Assembly: GCA_964629335.1 (NCBI GenBank)
Contig: CAZVRH010000057.1
Span: forward strand, 1-6,719
Direction: 5' to 3'
DNA: 6,719 nt
From: CACPJA01 sp964629335
GTDB taxonomy: Bacteria; Pseudomonadota; Gammaproteobacteria; Steroidobacterales; UBA11654
A model generated the notes under the pieces. The model saw only the letters and a program-made list of their open reading frames with translations, was not told where the DNA came from and did no database searches. Position numbers and translations under genes: made by a program. Positions within the stretch are counted from its first letter, which is position 1. Every line of letters begins with the position of its first letter. Shown here one piece after another: positions 1 to 6,078 of this stretch.

Positions 1-667
1 ATCGCTCACCAAATAATGCGGTACCTATTCTAATCATATTTGAACGATTTTGAATGGCTAAATCATAATCTTCAGACATTCCCATGGAAATGGTATCTAA
101 ATTCAAACCTTGTTTATTTAGATTGTCGAATGCTTTTGTTAATTTATTAAAGTATTTTGGTCGGTCTGACAATGCTAGATCGCCACTGGTCATTCCCATC
201 AAACCTCTGAGTTTGATATTTTCAAGTTCTTTAATTTGATGTGCAAGCATAGGAAGATCATCAATGAAGACACTCTCACGATTATCATCGTTTTGAAGTT
301 TAATTTGTATACAAACATTGATGGGCTCGGCTCTATATTGATTAATTTGTGTTGCAATTTTTAAACGAGTTATTGTATGGACCCATTGAAAATATCGAGC
401 TATTTGCTTAGTTTTATTGGATTGGATTGAACCAATGAAATGCCAGTTTACACTGTGTGGAAAGGAATGGATTTTTGTAACGGCTTCTTGAAGGTAATTT
501 TCTCCAAAATTTCTTATACCGCAATTATAGGCATTTTGAATTTCTGAGAGTGTTCGCGTTTTACTTACAGCAATAATTTTCGGCGAACCTTCTTTGTTTT
601 TATCTTCCCTTTTCGAAGCTTCGATAACGTTTAAAATATTTTGATAGTTTTCTTCAATATTACTCAT
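1..667 (-). CDS. yggS: YggS/PLPBP family pyridoxal-phosphate homeostasis protein (3' end cut by window edge)
   Basis: The frame is open from the ATG at 667 to base 1, giving 222 residues without a stop. The family is about 220-235 residues long, so only the last few are missing. It is a single-domain, fold-type III PLP-binding barrel with no known catalytic reaction, which buffers PLP and affects amino-acid and keto-acid balance in the cytosol. Motifs seen: AVSKTRT around residue 36, where Lys36 falls at the same number as the PLP lysine of E. coli YggS; FGENYLQEA; WHFIGSIQSNK; LRGLMGM; and near the end SMGMSEDYDLAI followed by MIRIGTALFGER, the phosphate-binding region. Two small departures from consensus are SKTRT (usually SKTKP) and GSIQSNK (usually GxLQSNK). 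The start overlaps the upstream pyrK stop as ATGA and has no ribosome-binding site of its own, so translation is probably coupled. The identification is secure; physiological detail is family knowledge. Confidence 0.95.
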   Translation of the reverse strand, partial: MSNIEENYQNILNVIEASKREDKNKEGSPKIIAVSKTRTLSEIQNAYNCGIRNFGENYLQEAVTKIHSFPHSVNWHFIGSIQSNKTKQIARYFQWVHTITRLKIATQINQYRAEPINVCIQIKLQNDDNRESVFIDDLPMLAHQIKELENIKLRGLMGMTSGDLALSDRPKYFNKLTKAFDNLNKQGLNLDTISMGMSEDYDLAIQNRSNMIRIGTALFGER

Positions 668-1542
668 TGGGGATAGATACTTTTAGCATCAAAGACAGGT
701 CCATCCACACAGACCCGTTTCATGGCTATGGTTTCATCTGTAATAACCTTAACCGTGCAACCCGCGCATCCACCAATAGCACAGGCCATAAACTCCTCAA
801 GTGATAATTGGCAGTCTAATTGATGTTTTCTGGCCAGTTTTGCTGCAGCTTCAAGCATTACTTCAGGACCACAGGCATAGATCACAATGTTGTCTTTTTC
901 CAAACCGTCTAATTGAGATAACCAAAGATCCGCAAGTTCTGTAACATAACCGTGATAACAACCCTCAAAGTTAACCAGACTTGCTAAACGACAAGGTATC
1001 TTTTTCTCTTCCATGTCTTTTATCGTGGCGTTGTTTGATTTTTCTATCCCTTCAATATGTAAGTTGGAGAACATTGTTTCAAACGGAAAAGGTATCTCAG
1101 AACCAAAAAACACATACGGAGTAACTTCCTGATTATTTTCTTTAAGATATTCTGCAAGAAATAGAACTGGAGGGATGCCTACGCCGCCACCAATAAAGAC
1201 CGGTGTTGTTTTTGATGAATTATGGATAAAGCCATTACCAATGGGTCCCATCATTTGCACAGAATCTCCAGTCTGCATTTTGCTGAGTGCCTCTAAGCCT
1301 GATCCAACAATCTTATACATAAATTCAACTGTTTCCGTCTTGGAGTTGACTCTTAAATAGGACAAAGGCCTTCTTAAGAGAGATTGATCACCGCAATCAA
1401 TAAAAGCAAATTCACCGGGTTTAGCTACTTTAGCGGCCTTAGGAGCTTTTAACGTAAGGACGAATTGATTCTCTGCAAATGTCTCTTGCTTTATTACCTC
1501 TGATGTCTCTTCAAAGATACTTGCTTTATGTATGTCCACCAC
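664..1542 (-). CDS. pyrK: PyrK-type dihydroorotate dehydrogenase electron-transfer subunit (FAD, [2Fe-2S])
   Basis: A 292-residue ferredoxin-reductase-like protein. Residues 1-100 form the FAD-binding barrel with RRPLS at 57-61. Residues 112-235 form the NAD-binding domain with GGGVGIPP at 118-125 and YACGPE at 222-227. The C-terminus has four cysteines at 254, 259, 262 and 278 in the PyrK spacing for a [2Fe-2S] cluster, followed by VCVDGPVFDA, which is the most PyrK-specific signature. In characterised PyrK proteins the subunit passes electrons from the class 1B dihydroorotate dehydrogenase to NAD+. It is longer than typical PyrK (about 260), with the extra length between residues 137 and 205. 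The start is GTG, sharing one base with the pyrB stop (TAGTG); a second GTG follows directly. An AGAAAG stretch about 15 bases upstream is at best a weak ribosome-binding site. No pyrD is in the window. A related reductase subunit (for example sulfhydrogenase gamma) is a less likely alternative. Confidence 0.88.
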   Translation of the reverse strand: MVDIHKASIFEETSEVIKQETFAENQFVLTLKAPKAAKVAKPGEFAFIDCGDQSLLRRPLSYLRVNSKTETVEFMYKIVGSGLEALSKMQTGDSVQMMGPIGNGFIHNSSKTTPVFIGGGVGIPPVLFLAEYLKENNQEVTPYVFFGSEIPFPFETMFSNLHIEGIEKSNNATIKDMEEKKIPCRLASLVNFEGCYHGYVTELADLWLSQLDGLEKDNIVIYACGPEVMLEAAAKLARKHQLDCQLSLEEFMACAIGGCAGCTVKVITDETIAMKRVCVDGPVFDAKSIYPQ

Positions 1543-2465
1543 TAGCCCGTGTTTCTTTCTAAAATGGTTAAAACGGCCATTCGAGTAGCTATGCCGTTAG
1601 TGACTTGTTCAGTGATGACAGATTGTGGCCCATCTGCAACAGAGTTTTCAATTTCAACCCCTCTGTTCATTGGCCCAGGATGCATTACAATTACATCTGG
1701 TTTGCAGAGCTTAAGTCGATCAGAAGTTAGTCCAAAGTCTTTAAAATATTTTGATTGATCAAGGAATTGTGTTTCATCATCCATTCGCTCTTTTTGCACT
1801 CTAAGAGTAACCACTACATCAGCACCAACCAGAGCTGTCTCAATATTATCAGTGTATTTAGCACCCTGAAATAATTCCATGTTCGGTTTATAGTCTAACG
1901 GTGAAACTATAGTAATTTCTCCCGTGTTCATGATCCTTAAACCTTCGGTCAATGAACGAGCCACTCTAGAGTGTGATAGATCCCCAAGTATGACTGTTTT
2001 TAAATTCTTAAAGTCTTCCTTATGTCGTCTTATGGTGAGAAGATCTAATAATCCTTGTGTTGGATGGGATATATTTGATTCTCCTGCGTTAATTAATCGC
2101 GATTTGTTATCAATAAACTTTAAGAGGTCTTTAAATATTCCTGCATGCTTATTGCGAATCACAAAGTGATTGACACCCATTGCTTCAAGCGACTTGATTG
2201 TATCAGTAAGGGTTTCCCCTTTAGCCCTTGACGAATGCTCTTCATCAATATTAATAACATCCGCACCGAGTTTTCTAGCCGCTATTTGGAATGAGCTTCG
2301 AGTTCTGGTGCTAGGTTCAAAGAATAAATTTGCTAAAGTTTTATGTTCAAGAAGGTTTTCTGAACCAAGGGGTTGATTATCGTGTTCCAAAAAGTGTTCC
2401 GCTGTATCTAGAATTTGACTTACCGTCTCTTGATCTAAATCTTTTAAGTACAGGAGATGTTTCAA
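1542..2465 (-). CDS. pyrB: Aspartate carbamoyltransferase catalytic subunit
   Basis: Catalyses carbamoyl phosphate plus L-aspartate to N-carbamoyl-aspartate, the first committed step of pyrimidine synthesis, in the cytosol. Motifs, numbered from the longer ATG reading at 2489: FEPSTRTR at 57-64 (carbamoyl-phosphate binding), SSRAKGE at 86-92 (the active-site loop shared between subunits), HPTQ at 142-145, and HPGPMNRGVEI at 270-280. I chose the TTG at 2465 (307 residues) over the ATG at 2489 (315 residues). A strong GAGGAG lies 5 bases before the TTG, the TTG overlaps the ruvX stop as TTGA, and the protein then begins MKHLLYL, close to where the conserved (L)RHxLSL start of the family lies. 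The ATG instead has AGGA directly against it, too close to work well. The long N-terminal extension of Pseudomonas PyrB is absent with either start. No pyrR precedes it and no pyrC or pyrI follows. Function is secure; the exact start is inferred. Confidence 0.95.
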   Translation of the reverse strand: MKHLLYLKDLDQETVSQILDTAEHFLEHDNQPLGSENLLEHKTLANLFFEPSTRTRSSFQIAARKLGADVINIDEEHSSRAKGETLTDTIKSLEAMGVNHFVIRNKHAGIFKDLLKFIDNKSRLINAGESNISHPTQGLLDLLTIRRHKEDFKNLKTVILGDLSHSRVARSLTEGLRIMNTGEITIVSPLDYKPNMELFQGAKYTDNIETALVGADVVVTLRVQKERMDDETQFLDQSKYFKDFGLTSDRLKLCKPDVIVMHPGPMNRGVEIENSVADGPQSVITEQVTNGIATRMAVLTILERNTG

Positions 2466-2899
2466 TTTATCTCCTCGTAATTCATCCATTCCTGAAGAAT
2501 GATGCTTGCAGCCATGCTATCAATCTGTCCTTTCTTTAATTGTCGCTGAAGGATACCTTCTTGTCTTTGCTGTTTCAATTGATCTTTTGCAGTTTTAGAG
2601 GTGAGATGTTCGTTTATAAATTCAATAGAAATGCTGTATCTATTTTTTATCTTGAGTGAGAACACCTTGATTTGATCTATTAAGTTATTATCTTTATTCA
2701 TTTGTTTTTCTGGTATTCCAAAGACAGCACAATTTGGTTTGAAGTTTTTAAATATTTTGTCTATTTCTGACCAATCTGGTTCTCCGTGAGTCATCGGTAG
2801 AGAGGTTAACGGCGATGCTGTTTTTGTGATTGATTGACCTATAGCTACCCCTGTTTTTTTTAAACCGTAATCAAAGGCAATATAGATCTTATGGCTCAT
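2462..2899 (-). CDS. ruvX: RuvX/YqgF family pre-16S rRNA nuclease (RNase H-like)
   Basis: A 145-residue RNase H-fold protein, about the usual family length (138-150). In E. coli YqgF is essential and matures the 5' end of 16S rRNA; a Holliday-junction resolvase role has also been proposed. Motifs: FDYGLKKTGVAIG with acidic residue Asp10; GIP at 61-63; the second acidic residue Glu97 within INEHLTS; and Asp127 in QIDSMAASIIL. All three metal-binding acids are therefore present. The middle motif is usually DERLST, so here Asp is replaced by Asn96 and Arg by His98. The start is 21 bases after the yqgE stop, with only a weak purine-rich site in front. The stop overlaps the probable pyrB TTG start (TTGA). 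Adjacency to yqgE is a common arrangement in Gammaproteobacteria. Confidence 0.93.
   Translation of the reverse strand: MSHKIYIAFDYGLKKTGVAIGQSITKTASPLTSLPMTHGEPDWSEIDKIFKNFKPNCAVFGIPEKQMNKDNNLIDQIKVFSLKIKNRYSISIEFINEHLTSKTAKDQLKQQRQEGILQRQLKKGQIDSMAASIILQEWMNYEEIN
2471..2476 (-). promoter_or_regulatory. Strong Shine-Dalgarno GAGGAG for a TTG start of pyrB
   Basis: GAGGAG reads 5'->3' on the minus strand, followed by five bases (ATAAA) and then the in-frame TTG at 2465-2463. It lies inside the last codons of ruvX (the Glu-Glu of its C-terminus) and is the best ribosome-binding site I see in the window. It decides the pyrB start in favour of TTG. Confidence 0.75.
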
Positions 2900-2920
2900 T
2901 CTAAATGCTTATCAAAAATA

Positions 2921-3487
2921 CTAAGCATGACCTATGTCTTGAGAAAGATTTTCGGCATTAATTCCCAGTGTGCTGATCGATTTTTCCCATCGATGCTGAA
3001 AAGGAGTATTGAATAAAATTTCATCACTAAAAGGCACGGATAACCATGAGTTGGTTCTAATTTCAGATTCTAGTTGTCCCGGTCCCCAACCGGAATATCC
3101 GAGTACCAGCAAGCAATTATCAGGACCCATTCCATTGGAGATTGACTCCAGAATATCTTTAGAGGTGGTGATATTGATCCAATCATTAATTTGAGAAGTA
3201 TGTTTCCATGCACCTTTATTATGGATAACAAAACCACGTTCTGTTCCTACTGGACCTCCTTGAAGTATTGGCGTCGTATTCAGTATCTTGCTAGATGAAA
3301 TATTTAATTCTTCAAATAAGTCATTGAGATTATTTTCTATAGGTCGGTTTATAATGAGCCCTAATGACCCGGATTCATTATGCTCACAAATCAGAGTGAC
3401 CGTTTTAGAAAAATTAGGATCATTCAGGTTTGGGGTAGCAATTAAGAATTGCCCAATTAAATTCTCTGAAAGAGTGTCCCAATTCAT
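2921..3487 (-). CDS. yqgE: YqgE/AlgH family protein of unknown biochemical function
   Basis: A 188-residue cytosolic protein, matching the usual family length of about 185-190. Signatures: GQFLIATPNLNDPNF at 12-26; GLIINRP near 43-49; GGPV at 77-80 and RGFVIH at 84-89; and GYSGWGPGQLESE at 130-142 with the following NSWL. The family (DUF179) has known structures but no established reaction. In Pseudomonas it is called AlgH because of a link to alginate regulation, and nothing here supports that specific role. The start ATG overlaps the gshB stop as ATGA (4 bases), which argues for translational coupling; no strong ribosome-binding site is seen. It sits between gshB and ruvX, the usual gammaproteobacterial order. 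Confidence 0.95.
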   Translation of the reverse strand: MNWDTLSENLIGQFLIATPNLNDPNFSKTVTLICEHNESGSLGLIINRPIENNLNDLFEELNISSSKILNTTPILQGGPVGTERGFVIHNKGAWKHTSQINDWINITTSKDILESISNGMGPDNCLLVLGYSGWGPGQLESEIRTNSWLSVPFSDEILFNTPFQHRWEKSISTLGINAENLSQDIGHA

Positions 3488-4425
3488 GAGTTATTTAATT
3501 CCAGATTATCAAAGAAGAAACCCGAGACATCTTCACCGCCATATCGTTTAATTTCTCTCATTCCCGTTGGACTTGTAATATTGATTTCTGTTAGATAATC
3601 ACCAATCACATCTATTCCAGCGAAGTAGATTCCACGTTCCAGAAGAGTTGGTCCAACAGTCTCACAGATTTCCTTATCCCGTGAGGTTAGTTCTTGAGTT
3701 TTTGCAGCGGCTCCCATTACAAGATTTCCTCGGTTATCGTGATCTTTTGGTATTCTTGCTAAAGCCGTATTGCAATGCTGGCCAAACACAATATGAATCC
3801 GTTTATCACCTTGTTTAATCTCTGGCACATAGACTTGGGCCATGATCGTGGTGGTGCCAAGATTGGTGATGGTTTCAAAAATTGAGTGTGCATTTAGGTC
3901 ATTCTTATCAACAACAAACACTGATTTCCCGCCCATGCCATCTAGAGGTTTAACAACAATTTTTTCTTCATGATCTAAAAATTGTCCAATTTCTTCTAAT
4001 GAAGAGGTCACCAATGTTTTGGGTGTCATGGATGGAAATTGGGTGATGGAGACTTTTTCATTATAATTTCTTAACGCTGATGGTTGATTAATCACCATGG
4101 TTCCTGAGTTCTGAGCTAGATCCAACACATAGGTGCAGTAGATATATTCCATATTAAATGGAGGATCTTTTCGCATAAGAATCACATCAAAATCAGATAA
4201 TGAATATTGCTTTTCATTTGAGAATTGGAACCAATTGTTATTGTTATCGCTAACTCTAAGTGGCTTACCTTTAGCTAAAGGACGGCCGTCAATAATTTTT
4301 AGATCTTGTTGCTCTAAATAGGTAAGGTCATAGTTTCTATCTTGAGCAGTCAGCAATAGATCAAGCGTTCCATCTTTTTCAGGAGTAATCTTTTCGATCG
4401 GGTCCATAACTACAGCTAACTTCAT
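3484..4425 (-). CDS. gshB: Glutathione synthetase
   Basis: Catalyses ATP-dependent joining of gamma-glutamylcysteine and glycine to make glutathione, in the cytosol. At 313 residues it is close to E. coli GshB (about 316). Order of domains: N-terminal domain with VVMDPIEKI at 5-13 and MRKDPPFNMEYIY at 84-96; ATP-grasp region with VKPLDGMGGKSVF at 158-170; GDKR at 206-209; the flexible active-site loop RIPKDHDNRGN at 224-234; and the metal/ADP-binding GIDVIGDYLTEINITSPTG at 260-278. After RGNL the usual GGRGE is replaced by GAAAK, a visible departure in the mobile loop. The ATG has a reasonable ribosome-binding site, AAGAGA at 4437-4432, six bases upstream. It starts 36 bases after the rsmE stop. 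No gshA is in the window. Confidence 0.97.
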   Translation of the reverse strand: MKLAVVMDPIEKITPEKDGTLDLLLTAQDRNYDLTYLEQQDLKIIDGRPLAKGKPLRVSDNNNNWFQFSNEKQYSLSDFDVILMRKDPPFNMEYIYCTYVLDLAQNSGTMVINQPSALRNYNEKVSITQFPSMTPKTLVTSSLEEIGQFLDHEEKIVVKPLDGMGGKSVFVVDKNDLNAHSIFETITNLGTTTIMAQVYVPEIKQGDKRIHIVFGQHCNTALARIPKDHDNRGNLVMGAAAKTQELTSRDKEICETVGPTLLERGIYFAGIDVIGDYLTEINITSPTGMREIKRYGGEDVSGFFFDNLELNNS

Positions 4426-4461
4426 CTTGTGTCTCTTGATCTGTTTATTCTTTATTTTAAG

Positions 4462-5202
4462 CTAATTAGACAGATCTCCATAGAGGTATTGAAGAATACT
4501 GATGGCCATAATTGGTGCTGTTTCAGATCTTAGTAATCTTGGGCCGGTTTTAACTATTTTATAACCGCATTCAATGGCGGTTGTTTTTTCACTGTTTGTA
4601 AAACCACCTTCAGGACCGACCACAAGAGTTGTTCTTGATATTTTTTTTGAACTAAAACTGTCTTCTCCTGTGGTATCAAGAAAATATGATTGAGGATTTT
4701 TAAATTCATTTAGTAATTCCTGGCTAAAAATTTTAGGATTACTAACCACAGGTAATTTAACTCGTCCTGATTGTTCGGCTGCGCTGATTATTATTTTCTT
4801 CCAATGTTTCATTTTATTCTCAACATTAGATTCATTTAACCGGACAACAGTATTTTGACTTGTCATTGGAATAATATTTTTGACTCCTAGCTCCGTTGCT
4901 TTTTGCATAACAAAATCCATTCGCTGACTTCTGGAGATTGACTGCAATAAAGTGATATCTAATGGAGATTCTAAATTTATTGAATGTTTTGATAACAACT
5001 TCACATCAACCTGACGTTTTGTTGCTTTCATAATTTGGGCATCCCATTCTGAGCCTGAACCATTAAAGAGTATTAGGTCTTGACCACTTTTTAGCCTAAG
5101 CACTCTTGTGATGTAATGGGCACTTTCTCCTTTTATTTTAACTAGATCTTTATTCTCAGGGATTGAGCTATGGAAGAATCGTTGTTTTCTTTTTTGCTTC
5201 AT
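4462..5202 (-). CDS. rsmE: 16S rRNA m3U1498 methyltransferase
   Basis: Methylates N3 of U1498 in helix 44 of 16S rRNA using S-adenosylmethionine. At 246 residues it has the family's usual length. An N-terminal PUA-like domain (about 1-75) carries QRFF, HYITRVLRLKSGQ and LFNGSGSEW. The C-terminal SPOUT knot domain carries QKATELG at 100-106, SAAEQSGR at 140-147, VGPEGGF at 195-201 and LLRSETA at 223-229, the last two forming the cofactor-binding knot. The ATG at 5202 is the only sensible start; the bases just before it (AACAGATAAAG) contain no good Shine-Dalgarno. It is the first gene of the minus-strand run, so the operon promoter should lie in the 130 bases upstream, shared with the divergent glutathione transferase gene. 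Confidence 0.96.
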   Translation of the reverse strand: MKQKRKQRFFHSSIPENKDLVKIKGESAHYITRVLRLKSGQDLILFNGSGSEWDAQIMKATKRQVDVKLLSKHSINLESPLDITLLQSISRSQRMDFVMQKATELGVKNIIPMTSQNTVVRLNESNVENKMKHWKKIIISAAEQSGRVKLPVVSNPKIFSQELLNEFKNPQSYFLDTTGEDSFSSKKISRTTLVVGPEGGFTNSEKTTAIECGYKIVKTGPRLLRSETAPIMAISILQYLYGDLSN

Positions 5203-5332
5203 CTTTATCTGTTATTCAATATTAAACTATCGTATAAATAGAATCCTATGAAACATAAAAATATTTTTGCCTACACTTCGAAGAAGCCAAAAGACTATAT
5301 GCAAAGATGCTACAGATTAGTTGAGTTGCATT
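5203..5332. promoter_or_regulatory. Divergent intergenic region, expected promoters for rsmE operon and yfcG-like gene
   Basis: 130 bases separate the rsmE start from the ATG at 5333, and both genes point outward, so both promoters should be here. The stretch is very AT-rich and holds a perfect 12-base palindrome AAAAATATTTTT at 5257-5268 and an 8-base palindrome CTTCGAAG at 5276-5283. A possible plus-strand -10 is TATATG at 5296-5301, but no good -35 lies at the right spacing. On the minus strand, AT-rich -10-like sequences such as TACGAT (near 5235-5230) exist without a convincing -35. I infer promoter activity from gene orientation, not from consensus matches. Confidence 0.45.
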
Positions 5333-6058
5333 ATGATTGATTTTTATTATGCGCCCACACCAAACGGTTGGAAAATCTCAATCATGCTAGAAGAGATTGC
5401 AATTCCCTACAAAGTCATTCCAGTTAACTTAGCTAAAGGTGATCAGTTTAAGCCAGAGTTTCTTGCCATTAGTCCTAACAATCGTATGCCTGCGATCGTT
5501 GATCATAATGGCATTGAAGATAAACAAGTTAGTGTTTTTGAATCAGGCGCCATACTCGTCTATCTGGCTGAAAAAACAGGCAAATTTTTCCCACAAACAC
5601 CACAAGAAAAATTTCAGGTTCTAGAGTGGTTATTTTGGCAGGTAGGCGGTCTTGGACCAATGGCTGGTCAACTCAGTCACTTCGTCAACTACGCACCCAA
5701 TTTTCCTGGCGATCATGCTTATTCAACAACTCGTTATCAAAATGAATACGATCGCTTACTGGGGGTCATGGACACGGTTCTCAAGAATCGTGAATATCTT
5801 GCAGGAGATTATTCAATTGCCGACATGGCATCGTTCCCTTGGGTACTTATGTATAAACGATTTGATGTAAATCTTGATGCTTTTGACAACCTGCGACGTT
5901 GGTTCGATGCAATAAAAAATAGGCCCGCTGTAAGAAAGGGCATTGATCTTGGAAAAGAGCTCAGAAATCCCAAAGCCAATCAGTCGAAAGAAAGTCTAAA
6001 AATGATGTTTGGACAAACTGCAGAATCCATTAAAAAAGCTGCTGAAGAAAATAAATAA
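5333..6058 (+). CDS. yfcG: YfcG-like (Nu-class) glutathione S-transferase / disulfide-bond oxidoreductase
   Basis: A 241-residue cytosolic glutathione transferase. The N-terminal thioredoxin-like domain begins MIDFYYAPTPNG, nearly identical to E. coli YfcG, and gives Thr9 and Asn11, the active-site residues of that enzyme, at the same numbers. It continues with SPNNRMPAIVDH (the conserved cis-Pro is Pro53) and ESGAILVYLAEK from Glu70-Ser71, which binds the gamma-glutamyl part of glutathione. The helical C-terminal domain has WLFWQVGGLGPM and the SIAD motif at 161-164. YfcG-type enzymes reduce disulfides using glutathione and show little classic transferase activity. I prefer the ATG at 5333 to the in-frame TTG at 5321 because it restores YfcG numbering; a weak GAG lies 7 bases upstream. 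It is about 26 residues longer than E. coli YfcG at the C-terminus, with a lysine/glutamate-rich tail. Confidence 0.92.
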   Translation: MIDFYYAPTPNGWKISIMLEEIAIPYKVIPVNLAKGDQFKPEFLAISPNNRMPAIVDHNGIEDKQVSVFESGAILVYLAEKTGKFFPQTPQEKFQVLEWLFWQVGGLGPMAGQLSHFVNYAPNFPGDHAYSTTRYQNEYDRLLGVMDTVLKNREYLAGDYSIADMASFPWVLMYKRFDVNLDAFDNLRRWFDAIKNRPAVRKGIDLGKELRNPKANQSKESLKMMFGQTAESIKKAAEENK

Positions 6059-6078
6059 TTAATCCGTAATCCTAGCTT
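6059..6078. other. Short convergent gap with no recognisable terminator
   Basis: Twenty bases lie between the stop of the yfcG-like gene (TAA, ending 6058) and the stop of the opposing epoxide hydrolase gene (TAG, 6081-6079). I see no GC-rich hairpin with a T-run on either strand. AATCCG at 6061-6066 and CGGATT at 6104-6109 are complementary, but the 37-base loop makes a terminator unlikely. Confidence 0.5.

Noticed and set aside
1175..2539. Several plus-strand frames of 60-80 codons opposite pyrK and pyrB
   Set aside because: They lie antisense to clearly conserved genes, show no family motifs, and are expected by chance opposite long coding regions.
3009..3551. Plus-strand frames of 61 and 87 codons opposite yqgE and the gshB end
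   Set aside because: Antisense shadows of well-supported genes, with no recognisable domain or ribosome-binding site.
5257..5268. Perfect 12-base AT palindrome AAAAATATTTTT as an operator
   Set aside because: All A and T in a very AT-rich spacer; such palindromes arise easily by chance and no second copy is seen to support a binding site.
5321..5332. TTG at 5321 as the start of the yfcG-like gene
   Set aside because: The ATG at 5333 gives the exact YfcG N-terminus and active-site numbering, and the four extra residues match nothing in the family.
5439..5870. Plus-strand frames of 61 and 72 codons inside the yfcG-like gene
   Set aside because: Out-of-frame shadows of the conserved glutathione transferase reading frame.
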